Source of the DNA: Sebastes aleutianus
Taxonomy: Eukaryota; Chordata; Actinopteri; Perciformes; Sebastidae
Direction: 5' to 3'
Assembly (NCBI GenBank): GCA_916700875.1
Contig: CAKAKS010000067.1
Coordinates: forward strand, 12,325,091-12,389,090
Length of the DNA: 64,000 bases
The notes beneath the pieces were generated by a model. The model searched no databases, had not been told where the DNA came from, and saw only the letters and a list, made by a program, of their open reading frames with translations. Within the stretch, counting starts at the first letter, position 1. The number at the start of each line of letters is the position of its first letter. A program made the position numbers and the translations under genes. Positions 42,001 to 48,649 of this stretch are shown here, piece by piece.

Positions 42001-44786
42001 ACAACCTGGCAACCCAAATGTTTCGCCCAAGTCTTATTAACAGTCTATAAATCATTAGTAAATTTTAACCATTAATAGAGTCATTAGTTACAACTTATAA
42101 ACCCTTTATAAAATAGGACCATTAAAGTGTCTATAATCACTATTTTGCAGCTGTAGTCAATTTTATATTGACACTGGATAACATGACTATCTGTATGTGA
42201 AAGGTATTGCTTGTAGTGGTGATCAGTTTGCAGCTCTATGCAGCGGTTTAGCTTCTTTCAGCGCATTATTTTGGTTTTCCAGCCCACGACTTTACAGTTT
42301 CACTCTCACGGCTCTCAACAGCAAATAAAAGCTCTTAAAACCTACAGTACACTGCCTGCTCAGCACCAAACAGCAGGCAGACACAGTTAGAGACTAGCTG
42401 TTGAACACAGTGGAGCATTTAGCAGCTGAAGAGCCAGATATTTCCCTCAGGAGTTGGTAGAAACAAAAACAGAAACCAAAAACACGACCCTGAATGAATG
42501 CTAATGTTGCTCCGTAAACTGCTGAATGTGTAAGTAGGCAGCTGTTTGCCAGTTTACCAGGTCGACTTAAAAGGTGATAAATGTTTTTTTGCAGCTTCTT
42601 TCTGCTGCCCCCAAGTGGCGAAAAACTCAACTAATGCAGGTGTATTATTAATAATATTAGAAATCTGCCTCATATCAGCTCCGAAATGGAACAAACGGTC
42701 CAATGAGCTCTCTCAACCTTCACTGGAAGAATGAATGCACATGGACACTCACACATGCTAACCTATACCTCCACCCTCCATGTGACCTCAGAGGCGGAGG
42801 AGAGAGCTAAAAGGGAAGCGGAGGAGCAAGCCCAACAGGAAGAGTCCATGGAGCCCCAGGACGTCGACACAGAACCAGAACAGCCTGAACCAAAGGAGGA
42901 GCCACTGGAGGGGGAGGAGCCTGAGTCATCGGAGGTCAGCCGACCTCCAGATGGTAACACGGAGGAAACAGAGCAGGGAGCGCAGCCCGGGAGCGCCACA
43001 CACAAGAGTCCTCCACTGCAGAACGGTACGTCCCGTTTAACTGTGAAATCCCATAGCAGGAGGTGACATAAGGCACTCTCCATACAGTACACTGAGATGC
43101 ATACCTCAGTGGTCATTTAAAGCTGCAGTGAACATTTCTATCATTCATATTCATTATCAGTGTCATCATCTCCAACCTTTAGTACCCATTCACTTTCTTT
43201 TAAGCAGATAAAGATGCGACACCAAGTATATTAATATGGAGACCCCGAAAGGTCCCAGTAACAGTTTTATGAATGACAAGTAGTTTCTTAATGTTTTGAA
43301 TAGGGCTGTCAACGTTAACGTGACACATATTTGTTTTAACGCCACTAATATCTTTTAACGCATTAATGCAACTTGCAATTTTAACTTGCGCCAAATATTT
43401 TGCGAGGAAAAACTGGCATGGCCATTTTCAAAGGGGTCCCTTGACCTCTAACCTCCAGATATATGAATGGAAATTGGTTCTATGGGTACCCACGAGTCTC
43501 CCCTTTACAGACATGCCCACTTTATGATAATCACAAGCAGTTTGGGGCAAGTCATAGTCAAATCAGTACACTGACACACTGACAGCTGATGTTGCCTGTT
43601 GGGCTTGAGTCTGCCATGTTATGATTTGAGCATATTTTTTATGCTAAATGCAGTACCTGTGAGGGTTTCTGGACAATATTTGTTCCCTCCCATGTTGATA
43701 AGAGTATTAAATCCTTGACAAATCGCGAATAACTCTTTTAATCGATTGACAGCCCTGGTTTTGAATCAATGCAGGAATGAGTCCCCTGGAATTAAAAATA
43801 TAGTTCTGTGGTTTTGAACAATTTTGGGCTGCACAGCCTGAGTTTGTAAAGACTGACTGGCAGGTCACTGAGGTTGAACATATTTTTACAAAGTTCATAA
43901 AGGAGAGCGGAGGCTTTGAGGATTTCATTTTCTTGTTTGGATAGAGTGCATGTATGTTTGCCACGACTAAATGTGCATCAGTGTGATGAATAACACGACA
44001 ATTCTGACTTTTCAGGAGAGTTGTCTGAAGGAACTGAATCTCCAGAGGGTGAAGAAAACAAGAACAAAGAAGAAGATGGTGAGTTCATTCCTGCACCCCA
44101 CGACTATTGACAAAAAATAATAATAAATAAAGTGAAGTATCTACACAGCAGTGCAGTCAGTCCTGCAAGAAGTCACCAAGGTTATAACATTGAGTTTTTG
44201 TTGAACTGTTTGGTATTGATTCAACTTCATCATCATTTTGGAGGCTGTAGTTTGTGGTGATGTTGCGGAGCGGTGTTTCTCTTATTTAGCCTACCATCGT
44301 TGATATAAATGGGGTGGACAAAATAATAGAAACACTTGTATGCACCTAATAAACTGGTGTGTATTTTACACAACGATTACGACACTGCTATTGTCAACTA
44401 TTAAATTAATCACTAGCTATTTTGATAATTGACTAATCGGTTTGAGTGATTTTTTAAGAATAAAAAGTAAAAAATTCTCTGATTCCAGCTTCTTAAATGT
44501 GAATATTTTCTAGTTCCTTTACTCCTCTGTGACAGCAAACAGAATATATTTGAATTGTTGACAAAACAAGACATTTGAGGACATCATCTTGGGCTTTGAT
44601 CAACATTTTTCACCACTTAATAACATTTTATATACCAACGAACTAATCGATTTATCAAGAAAATAATCAGATTAATCACCATATATATTTCACCATAATA
44701 TATGATCAGTTTGATGACGTATAATCTCACTTAAATTATAAATATTCTTTGTTTGTGTTCCCAAAGCAGAGGTGGCAATGGAATAA
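20929..44786 (+). CDS. pde1c: pde1c (3' part): calmodulin-dependent cyclic nucleotide phosphodiesterase, 15 exons
   Basis: The enzyme hydrolyses cAMP and cGMP in the cytosol and is switched on by Ca2+/calmodulin. The exons are 20929-21042, 23135-23317, 25261-25327, 25478-25594, 26143-26283, 29167-29267, 30682-30810, 31337-31438, 36380-36500, 37957-38038, 38970-39090, 41298-41467, 42792-43025, 44016-44078 and 44770-44786. All have AG/GT borders and compatible phases, and the total is 1762 bases, giving 586 residues and TAA. In fragment numbering the metal-site residues are H189, H225, D226 and D333, the proton donor is H185, and the nucleotide-selecting Gln is Q384 with stacking F387. All are intact, so the enzyme should be active. 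The first exons (start codon, first calmodulin helix) are missing from the window. Paralogue choice (1C rather than 1A or 1B) rests on remembered family sequence. A teleost duplicate (pde1ca or pde1cb) cannot be told apart here. Confidence 0.93.
21235..21500. repeat. Dispersed fish repeat with gcacagtgaaattt core
   Basis: Contains attttattgtcacacattt, gcacagcacagtgaaattt and, at the end, gaacaggcgacctttcggttc, a combination that recurs in teleost genomes. Class not assigned. Lies in the first intron. Confidence 0.45.
21641..21897 (+). repeat. Fish repeat with cctccgccaaggaggt end, forward copy
   Basis: Starts gttacctccgccaaggaggt and runs through ggattacggaaaaactactgg, caattttcatgaaacttagg, gatagggcatttggcctt to cgagtgcctttctagt. 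It has an inverted partner 118 bp downstream in the same intron. Confidence 0.7.
22015..22260 (-). repeat. Same fish repeat, inverted copy
   Basis: Reads actagaagggcacttgg, aaatgccctatctcatcatg, gtttcatgaaaattgggcca, cagtttttccgtaatcatg and ends cataacctccttggcggag, the reverse complement of 21641-21897 along nearly its whole length. Confidence 0.7.
22386..23134. other. Rest of the first intron, no feature seen
   Basis: No gene or clear repeat. A pyrimidine-rich tract (tccctcccttcttccttccttcag) precedes exon 2. Confidence 0.4.
23135..23317 (+). CDS. pde1c: pde1c window exon 2: inhibitory and second calmodulin-binding region
   Basis: Sixty full codons between a pyrimidine-rich acceptor (cttccttccttcag) and donor gtaaac. 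It encodes the acidic DTEDELSDIQ stretch, the VPSEVRDWLASTFTR helix and the basic LMLRRNEEKPRFR segment (fragment residues 39-98). In PDE1 enzymes this area holds the second calmodulin-binding and autoinhibitory sequence. It ends in HAVQAGIFVE plus a split Arg. Confidence 0.95.
23742..24038. mobile_element. MITE with agrgctgcaa terminal inverted repeats
   Basis: The left end, tagagctgcaataatt, and right end, aattgttagttgcagccct, are inverted repeats. The interior has the fish-typical tcgattaataagg...atcaatcgataatgaaaat. No coding capacity. It lies in the intron before exon 3. Flanks (atatagtg / tatacagt) suggest a worn 8-bp duplication. Confidence 0.6.
24039..25260. other. Rest of the second intron, no feature seen
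   Basis: AT-rich, with a short A run near 24810 and another near 25060. No protein-like frame except the one that overlaps exon 3. Confidence 0.4.
25261..25327 (+). CDS. pde1c: pde1c window exon 3
   Basis: Short 67-base exon between acceptor atccaaacag and a weak donor gtatta. It encodes MYRRTSNMVGLSYPPSVIS then VLK (fragment residues 100-121), the lead-in to the catalytic domain. The RTSNMVGLSYPP string is the part that most points to PDE1C within the family. The following intron is only 150 bases, divisible by three and free of in-frame stops. Confidence 0.94.
25478..25594 (+). CDS. pde1c: pde1c window exon 4: start of catalytic domain
   Basis: Thirty-nine codons, phase 0 at both ends, between cccacacag and gtaaag. 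It encodes HVDKWSFDVFALNEASGEHA followed by LKFIFYELLTRYDLISRFK (fragment residues 122-160), the first helices of the PDE catalytic fold. These helices pack under the active site and carry no metal ligands. Confidence 0.95.
26143..26283 (+). CDS. pde1c: pde1c window exon 5: first metal-site histidines
   Basis: Forty-seven codons, phase 0 to phase 0, with donor gtgagt. It contains NPYHNLMHAADVTQ: H185 matches the PDE proton donor and H189 the first metal ligand. The start (IPISAVVSFVEALEVGYSKH) and end (KTGMV) follow the family pattern, and the next exon resumes with HWLTELE. Confidence 0.96.
26284..27426. other. First part of the fifth intron, no feature seen
   Basis: Contains a frame at 26586-26918 that lacks known motifs. 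No element was recognised before the repeat that starts at 27427. Confidence 0.4.
27427..28446. mobile_element. TTAA-flanked element with a nested MITE
   Basis: The left end TTAA + aggaatagtttgacattttg and right end ...aaacgtcgagctattcct + TTTA form inverted termini. The interior has ttagcttagctttgcataaa, gactgggaacagggggaaac and the reversed cagtctttgtgctaagctaa, a fold-back fish repeat I know well. TTAA flanks suggest a piggyBac-type mechanism. Non-coding. A second element interrupts it at about 27773-28176. Confidence 0.65.
27773..28176. mobile_element. hAT-like MITE (agggctgtcaa ends) nested in the TTAA element
   Basis: Ends agggctgtcaaagttaac and cgattgacagccct are inverted, and the interior has the taacgcattaacgcaa motif. 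Flanks ctaatcaa and ctaactaa resemble an 8-bp duplication with two mismatches. Removing one copy rejoins the host repeat. Same family as the element at 43301. Confidence 0.65.
28570..28665 (+). repeat. Fish repeat of the tttatatagcccaatat family
   Basis: Reads aaagtttattatagcccaat...catgcctcaaagggctgtac, a dispersed sequence related to the piece at 16368-16468. Confidence 0.45.
28666..29166. other. End of the fifth intron with a long pyrimidine tract
   Basis: From about 28850 the plus strand becomes CT-rich, with 13 C at 29114-29126, then ctcctcttcttcgtcttctt down to ctgcag at exon 6. This is a very long polypyrimidine tract. Confidence 0.5.
29167..29267 (+). CDS. pde1c: pde1c window exon 6: HD metal-binding motif
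   Basis: Follows an unusually long pyrimidine tract (13 C, then CT-rich sequence to ctgcag). It encodes HWLTELEIFAMIFAAAV then HDYEHTGTTNNFHIQT (fragment residues 208-240) and ends in a split Arg. HDxxHxxxxN is the class I phosphodiesterase signature; H225 and D226 are metal ligands. Donor is gtaatg. Confidence 0.96.
29268..29765. other. First part of the sixth intron, no feature seen
   Basis: AT-rich sequence without gene or repeat that I recognise. Confidence 0.35.
29770..30368. mobile_element. Fish MITE with cgatatt-rich left part
   Basis: The right side ends aatatcgcggaactatgctg then tatcgattttccctccaccc, a known fish non-autonomous element end. The left side is a 16-bp tandem array. 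30041-30120 shares about 80 bp with the MITE at 43301. Left terminus not resolved. Confidence 0.5.
29789..29868 (+). repeat. Five copies of a 16-bp unit alternating G/A
   Basis: Unit acgatattatcac(g/a)at repeated five times without other changes. The variable base alternates G, A, G, A, G, so the higher-order period is 32 bp. Confidence 0.9.
30682..30810 (+). CDS. pde1c: pde1c window exon 7
   Basis: Encodes SDTAILYNDRSVLESHHVSA followed by AYRLLQDDDEMNILYNLSKD and DW (fragment residues 242-283), with split Arg codons on both sides. The donor is gtcagc, a poor match to the usual gtragt. The open frame continues 85 bases past it to a TAA at 30893 that overlaps an AATAAA. I keep 30810 as the end because exon 8 then continues with RELRALVVEM exactly as in other PDE1 enzymes. 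Confidence 0.93.
30891..30896 (+). terminator. AATAAA overlapping the read-through stop after exon 7
   Basis: The frame of exon 7 continues past its weak donor to TAA at 30893-30895, which lies inside an AATAAA. Moderately T/G-rich sequence (gatgttgtag) follows. It is a possible intronic polyadenylation signal. Confidence 0.35.
31337..31438 (+). CDS. pde1c: pde1c window exon 8
   Basis: Acceptor is ttttcatccag and donor is gtcagt, a second gtcag-type donor in a row. It encodes ELRALVVEMVLATDMSCHFQ followed by QVKTMKNFLQQPE (fragment residues 285-317), bounded by a split Arg and a split Gly. This is the conserved helix with the ATDMS motif next to the second metal site. Confidence 0.95.
31439..32020. 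other. First part of the eighth intron, no feature seen
   Basis: No gene or clear repeat before the TTAA element that begins near 32021. Confidence 0.35.
32021..32680. mobile_element. Copy of the TTAA fold-back element (actgcag ends)
   Basis: Shares tttataaaacggtcac, gtagtgcatgagacaggtaa, cctccggtgctcctaatggc, agcagctgtcaatcact and caagcaccgcccac with 38280-38908. The right end, tactgcagg + TTTAA, keeps the TTAA flank (32677-32680). The left end has lost its outermost bases. It contains an internal palindrome around gcagcgctgatca / tgatcagcgctg. Confidence 0.65.
32685..32960 (+). repeat. Fish repeat of the gatcatggtttgrgttaaaataa family
   Basis: Reads aggagaagatcatggtttga, gttaaaataagcatgtaag, cacatatgacacgaaccgg. 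Related copies appear at 55805-56060 and 56805-57230. Confidence 0.5.
33790..33811. repeat. CA microsatellite
   Basis: Eleven uninterrupted AC/CA dinucleotides. Confidence 0.9.
33994..34013. repeat. TG microsatellite
   Basis: Ten uninterrupted TG dinucleotides. It lies about 180 bp from the CA tract at 33790, so the two could pair in RNA. Confidence 0.9.
35122..35509. mobile_element. TTAA-flanked MITE (agaggacctrttatgc ends)
   Basis: TTAA at 35122-35125 and 35506-35509 enclose 380 bp with 16-bp inverted ends (agaggacctgttatgc / gcataataggtcctct), one mismatch. No coding capacity. The TTAA flanks fit piggyBac-type insertion. The terminus is a familiar fish repeat. Confidence 0.8.
35930..36345 (-). 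mobile_element. Tc1-like transposon relic (transposase N-terminus)
   Basis: On the minus strand, 35956-36168 reads MRKKHFRQIYNKVIGKIATK followed by GRMQKNISKALSVPEDGRV. This resembles the first helix-turn-helix of Tc1/mariner transposases (KKISKALNVP-type). The surrounding sequence (gtcttcagggacactcagtg; cttgattacacaaaggtgat) matches a dispersed vertebrate repeat from memory. No catalytic DDE part was found. It is a relic just before pde1c exon 9. Confidence 0.5.
36380..36500 (+). CDS. pde1c: pde1c window exon 9: catalytic aspartate
   Basis: Acceptor is cttttgcag and donor is gtgagt. It encodes IDKPKALSLLLHTADISHPA, then KSYDLHHRWTTSLLEEFFRQ (fragment residues 319-358). D333 in TADISHP is the fourth metal ligand. 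The exon follows the longest intron in the window part of the gene (4.9 kb), which has collected several transposable elements. Confidence 0.96.
36501..37956. other. Ninth intron, no clear element
   Basis: AT-rich with no recognised repeat. Frames at 36556-36855 and 37311-37532 lack protein-like composition. Confidence 0.35.
37957..38038 (+). CDS. pde1c: pde1c window exon 10: nucleotide-selecting glutamine
   Basis: Eighty-two bases between acceptor gtattttcag and donor gtgagt. It encodes GDKESELGLPFSPLCDRKST then MVAQSQI (fragment residues 359-385). Q384 matches the invariant purine-binding Gln of class I phosphodiesterases. Its partner F387 is encoded just across the junction in the next exon. 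Confidence 0.96.
38276..38912. mobile_element. TTAA fold-back element filling most of the tenth intron
   Basis: TTAA at 38276-38279 and 38909-38912 enclose 629 bp with ends agcagcagtgggtgtaattg and its near-complement ...ccatttctacccactgcagct. The inverted arms extend over 200 bp (cctccggtgctcctaatggc; tgacagctg; tagtttgaccgtttgat). The left arm lacks about 45 bp present in the right arm (the acggtcactatatcctgaca section). No transposase. It makes up two thirds of a 931-bp intron. Confidence 0.85.
38970..39090 (+). CDS. pde1c: pde1c window exon 11: end of catalytic domain
   Basis: Acceptor is gtcaccag and donor is gtgagc. After a split Gly it encodes FIDFIVVPTFTVLTDMMERI followed by IKPLIDEASHSGFAGFRRS (fragment residues 387-425). 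F387 is the hydrophobic-clamp Phe. Most PDE1 sequences I recall read IVEPTF here, whereas this one reads IVVPTF, so one conserved Glu is replaced by Val. The catalytic domain ends near here. Confidence 0.95.
39960..41250 (+). repeat. Dispersed fish repeat (tttggtccagactga family), split by insertions
   Basis: 39960-40060 holds the 5' part (tttggtccagactgaaatg). 40390-40538 holds aggtcaaaatatgaattt, ctgcaaaactaatggcattc and gctaaactaagatg. 41097-41250 holds gatggtgaacatgtaaac, acatgctgacattagc and agctgctagcatggctgcag. The order matches the family consensus I know. About 330 bp of other sequence separates the first two parts, and a 558-bp element separates the last two. Confidence 0.65.
40539..41096. 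mobile_element. Nested element with perfect 8-bp target duplication
   Basis: Flanked by ctaagatg on both sides (40531-40538 and 41097-41104). Removing the insert and one copy restores the host repeat. The element reads catagactgtgtgtaagaag, gacgtagtcaccgtgacgtc, gtcgccccctgctggctatt and ends gagttgccctctg. 8-bp duplications point to hAT. A truncated second copy is at 59630-59850. No coding capacity seen. Confidence 0.8.
41298..41467 (+). CDS. pde1c: pde1c window exon 12: Ser-rich linker and terminal helix
   Basis: After a split Ser it encodes LNSISSEEPKRHSGKSSDSS, then SSGQSSLLTV and DLKNFKALWNEEVYQNRERW plus KAQAAK (fragment residues 427-482). The SSLNSIS start and the xxFKAxWxExVxxNRERW helix match the PDE1C C-terminal region. 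The Ser-rich linker is a likely phosphorylation area (inference). Donor is gtacag. Confidence 0.92.
41468..42791. other. Twelfth intron, no clear element
   Basis: AT-rich. A few dispersed-repeat-like words (cagctccgaaatgg; ctgctgcccccaagtgg) but nothing assigned. Confidence 0.35.
42792..43025 (+). CDS. pde1c: pde1c window exon 13: acidic Glu/Pro-rich tail
   Basis: Seventy-seven codons between acceptor tgacctcag and donor gtacgt. It begins AEERAKREAEEQAQQEESME, continues with repeated EPEQPEPKEE-type sequence, and ends SATHKSPPLQN plus a split Gly. The Glu/Lys/Ala start matches the coiled tail of PDE1C. The rest looks disordered and acidic. The reading frame is set by both neighbours. The tail is shorter than the long human PDE1C form as I remember it. 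Confidence 0.88.
43301..43757. mobile_element. hAT-like MITE with perfect 8-bp duplication
   Basis: gttttgaa flanks both ends (43293-43300 and 43758-43765). Inverted ends are tagggctgtcaacgttaac and ttaatcgattgacagccctg. The 457-bp interior is non-coding and includes taacgcattaatgcaac and ggggtcccttgacctctaac. It lies in the thirteenth intron, between two short tail exons. Confidence 0.85.
44016..44078 (+). CDS. pde1c: pde1c window exon 14: short acidic exon
   Basis: Sixty-three bases between acceptor gacttttcag and a strong donor gtgagt. It completes the split Gly and encodes ELSEGTESPEGEENKNKEED (fragment residues 562-581), then one base of the next codon. Composition and phase both continue the acidic tail. 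Support is splice signals, frame and composition, not a recognised motif. Confidence 0.8.
44375..44690. repeat. Fish MITE copy (attgactaatcggttt / gattccagcttcttaaatgt family)
   Basis: Shares ctctgattccagcttctta, aatgtgaatatttt, gacaaaacaagacattt and catcatcttgggcttt with 63640-63960. Part of the common aatcgatta repeat group that also has copies at 14140, 17105, 23742, 49530 and 53640. It lies in the last intron. Confidence 0.6.
44770..44786 (+). CDS. pde1c: pde1c window exon 15: terminal codons and stop
   Basis: The open frame resumes after cccaaagcag and encodes the end of a split Glu, then V-A-M-E and TAA. The acceptor is a tandem NAGNAG (aagcag). Using the first AG, with the exon from 44767, would add a single Ala and keep the frame. 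The stop defines the start of the 3'UTR. Because the exon is so short, the call depends on phase and on the pyrimidine-rich tract before it. Confidence 0.72.
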
Positions 44787-47659
44787 GCGAGCTGTGGAGA
44801 ATCACGGCCTTACTGTTGCATCTCTGCTGCGCTGCTGTCGACCTGAACCTGCTTTTACCTGTATGGGAGAACTCACACCAGAGGGAAGCCATTAGTTGGA
44901 CTGCATCGCCCTCTACAGGACACCAAGAAACTGACACTTTCACTTCCTTTTTTGTCTCTGTGATCAACTGTTTATACTTTCACCATATTTATACTCCCAG
45001 GCTCTTGTATCCAGAGCTTGCAGCTCTACCCACGTGCATTATTCCCGCCTTCCTGCTTCCTGATGAAGACGATACAGAAGAAGATTTAATGAAGAGGAGC
45101 CTTTGAAAGACACTGAAAATGCTTCTTTTCTTTTTTTTGTTTGTTTGCCAATCTTTTACTTCACTCTAAGTTTTGTGTTTAACTCAGCCACAGACATGTA
45201 GCCATTGTACAAATCCCACTTTTCACCGCTGTGGTGTGCTCCTCTGTTTACAGTCTTTGTTCGATTTTAACATCACGAGTATTGCTAATTTATTTTGGTA
45301 CTTACTGAAGAATACATTAGTGCAGATTTGTGGGAAATGCAGGATAGATCTGTAGATCTATAGCTGCGACAGCATACGAGTATGTGTACAGTACACTGGG
45401 GTTAAATTCATAGGTTTATAGCGCTACTATTTTACTAGAAAGTCCTTTTAACACATCCACTCTATAACTTGTCCCTGTGCTTCAGGAGCTCCTGTTGGGA
45501 GTCTCTTATGTTTGCTGAGGCGACTACAAGAAACCAGTTCTGGCTCATTTTTTTCCTTCAACATGTTTACTTTCTTAGTGCTTTCCTCCGACATTGTGCA
45601 ATTCTAATGCGTTTGTGTTCCTTGCAGCCAGGTTTATATTGTTTCTGTGTGTGTTTCTGTCCTCTTTACTGTATATATTGAAAGTTTGTACATGTATGGA
45701 TGTGAGGAGGAGGAGTAGAAATCCTACGATTCCAAAATCCACCAACAGATATTTTCTTTTTTTGGATATAATGTAAGATATTGTAGTGAGAAATGTCCAA
45801 AAATTAGAATGCAAACTTTTGCATTTCAAACATATCACTCGTTCAAGTTTTTGTAATATATATATAAAGTCTTTTTCTTTACTTTTCTTTTTTGTAACAT
45901 TCTTGTTTTGTTTTGCATTTGTTGTGTCCTCTATGAATCATGCACTCGATATGTGTCTAATATCCTCACACTGTGTGTCATTTCTTCGTCAAACGACTTC
46001 TTCTTGATGCCTTCTTCTATGTATTTAAGCTGTAGCAAAGAGTCAACATGTCATGTCGCTGAATTAGAGGAAAAATCGTATCTATGTATTTTATTTTGCA
46101 GTACAGTTATGTTCCAGCAGCTTCGAGGTTGCTGGTGTAAATGTTTTGATCGACGTGTTTACAGTGTGCTCGTACACCTATTAGCCAGTTGAATCCATCA
46201 TGCTTCTGTGATGCATCCGAGGCTATGAGTCCAAACTGTATCTGCTTCTTGGTCGTTCGCCAGGTTTTTAAAGGCTTGTAATGTTGTGTATAGGAGATGC
46301 AAATATTGCTTACTGTGCATATGTAACATATTGAACCTCTGCAATGCTGGTTCAGCTTTTAATATATATACTTAATATGTGTAATTGGAAGAAAAGAAGC
46401 ATTTTTTGGCAGTATTTGCATAATGATGGATATGTTTTCCCTAAAAATTGTGCACTTTTATTTAGTTTTTCTTTTGTGTTTTAAATTCTAAATTGATTGT
46501 GCCAAGATTAAGGCATATTATTTTAAAGTATACTGCACATGTGTATACTGATACATATACTAAAACATAAACATAGGGTTCAAAGAGGGGAAATAATTCA
46601 ACACCTAAACATTTATATAAAACTGTAGGAATTCTTTTTCAGCCTCTTTGTTTTAATACGCACTCCTCATTTTTATATTATAACAGGAACTTTAGTATCG
46701 TGCTGGGATATATAAAGCAGATTATCACGTAATGTAACCACATGCTACTTTCTACCTAAAAGATACAGTCAGTGGTTAGCAAGCCAGCTGGCTGAATGTG
46801 TGCCTATATATATGTGTACTTTCCATTTGACACCTTTCACCTGTAGGAAAACTAATTTTGTGATGTCATTTGAATCTGTGCTGATCCAGGTACAGTCAAA
46901 CAAAACTGTTCATATCTTCCTACAATTACTCACACTAAGAGTTTTATTTTAGACACTGTTGGAAAGTCTGTCTGTAAAGTCAGAAGTTTGATGTTGCAGA
47001 AGTATTTATAGTGGTATATGTTGCTCTTTTTTATTTAGAAGAATCTATTTTATAGCTGTATAGCTTTCTTTTTGTTTTACTGTACTGTTCGCCGGATTGT
47101 CAAAAAGTACGTCTTCAACATGTAATGACACTTTTAACTTGTCATTTTGTCTCTCCTCTCTGGTTTCATTCGTCCCCGTGTGTGTGTGTCGGTTCCATAT
47201 GTTTTATTCCACCAGCTCTGAAGTCAGAAAAATAATTCAAGTGGCTCAAAACTGTAAATTTAAAGTGTAAGAATCATTTAAAAAATTTGATTTATAAATA
47301 GAACAAATACAAAAAAGTCATTGCGTGCTCAAAATAGCCTGCCTGATACTTGGTAAAGCAGAATATATTTTCTGTACCAAGGGACCAACACATGTACAGT
47401 CTTGTAGTTTGCTCTATCTTTCACTTGCTACTGTGATAGCCTACTGTATGAATATTTAACAGGACTTTATACCAACCATAATCAGAAACATAGCTGTATT
47501 TATGACATGTAAAGACTTCTAAACATGGTGTTTTGTAATTGTTACCACGGAAACAGATTAATTGTTGTTTGTTTAATGCTTCGTTTCCTTGTTTAGTGTC
47601 AATCACTCTTTATGACGGATCTCAAACTGTTGTAGTGACTGAGGTTAGATGGATGTAAA

Positions 47660-47830
47660 GCGTGTGTGTGTGTGTGTGCGTGTGCGTGTGTGTGTGTGTG
47701 TGAGAAACTGCCGAAAAATACTTAATGTGCATTTCCGATCTCCTCACTGTGACCTGATCTATCGATGAAGAGTGTGATGAGATGAGTGTGATGAGATGAG
47801 TGTGATGAGATGAGAGTGTGTGTGTGCGAG
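47660..47830. repeat. TG microsatellite and 15-bp tandem repeat in the 3'UTR
   Basis: 47660-47702 is mostly TG with two CG steps. Near 47773-47817 a unit close to gatgagatgagtgtg occurs three times, followed by more TG and a GA run (47843-47855). Confidence 0.85.
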
Positions 47831-48121
47831 TGTGTGTGTGTGAGAGAGAGAGAGAAAAAGTGATGCAGCAGGCTGTTTAAAGCTGCAAACAATTCTCACC
47901 ACTTAAAACATAATCCGCATTTTATTCCCACTTTAAAGATCCAATTCTCATATGTTTTATAAACCGTATCAGGCTGACTGAATATGTTTACTTATATAAA
48001 ACAGAAGTAGACATATAAACAGTTATGTTAATTAAAAAAACTTAAAGGTGGGTAGTCAAACTAGCTAACAAAAGAAAACCGCCTTTATCCTCCACGACAT
48101 CCATGAATACACAGACGGACT

Positions 48122-48190
48122 AAGAGAGTGTGTATGTGAGCGTGCGTGTGTGTGTGTGCGTGTGTGCATGTATGTGCATGCATGTGTGTG
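48122..48190. repeat. TG/TGCA-rich simple repeat
   Basis: Alternating TG with interspersed ATG and GCATG steps, just before the pde1c poly(A) signal. Confidence 0.8.
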
Positions 48191-48255
48191 TCACTGTCCC
48201 ATGCCGGCCAGGCGGCCGCGTGTGCCACCATGCTCTGTGACTGCACAGCCGTATC

Positions 48256-48261
48256 AATAAA
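48256..48261 (+). terminator. Likely pde1c polyadenylation signal AATAAA
   Basis: Canonical AATAAA about 3.5 kb after the stop. It is followed at 15-40 bases by T/G-rich sequence (tgtctgcctgtcttc) that would serve as the downstream element. I saw no earlier AATAAA after 44786. An ATTAAA at 48031 is a possible weaker alternative. Confidence 0.6.
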
Positions 48262-48477
48262 TCTGGACTCAAAGGGCTCAGATCATGTCTGCCTGTCTTC
48301 ATTTCTACAACAACACCACAGTATCAAATGACATATTTACACATGAAAGATCAGTATGTACAGTATAGTTTCAGGGTTGTATTTTGGGAAGTGTGCTATT
48401 GTCTCGATTAATCACTTAATTGTCTATAAAATGTCTGAAAATAGTTATAGAGTAGGTTCGCAATTTTTAAACCTATC

Positions 48478-48648
48478 TTAAAGAAACTGTGTAACATTTC
48501 AGGGGATCTATTAGCAGAAATAAAAAAAATATTCATAACTATGTTTTCATTATAACCACCTGAAACTAAGAATCGTTGTCTTTTCGTTAGCTTAGACCCG
48601 CAACCGCACCTTCTAGATGTCTCCAAATATTACACACTGCACCTTTAA
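48478..48648. mobile_element. Short TTAA-flanked MITE
   Basis: TTAA at 48478-48481 and 48645-48648. Ends agaaactgtgtaacattt and aaatattacacactgcacct are inverted with several mismatches. The interior is about 163 bp and non-coding. This is the fish repeat type with ggtgcagtgtgtaat termini. It lies just downstream of the pde1c transcript end. Confidence 0.6.
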
Positions 48649-48649
48649 A

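Larger units (their letters stand above)
44787..48285 (+). other. pde1c: pde1c 3' untranslated region (about 3.5 kb)
   Basis: From the TAA to just after the first AATAAA I can find downstream. It is AT-rich, with T runs, ATTTA pentamers, and a TGTATATA near 45670 that fits the Pumilio consensus. It also contains a long TG repeat at 47660-47702, a 15-bp tandem repeat near 47775-47815 and more TG sequence near 48122-48190. It has no long conserved frame. The 117-codon frame at 44753-45106 is taken as chance. The boundary is inferred from the poly(A) signal, not observed. Confidence 0.6.

Noticed and set aside
44753..45106. 117-codon frame just after the pde1c stop
   Set aside because: Lies in the 3'UTR and is out of frame with the terminal exon. 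No homology recognised.
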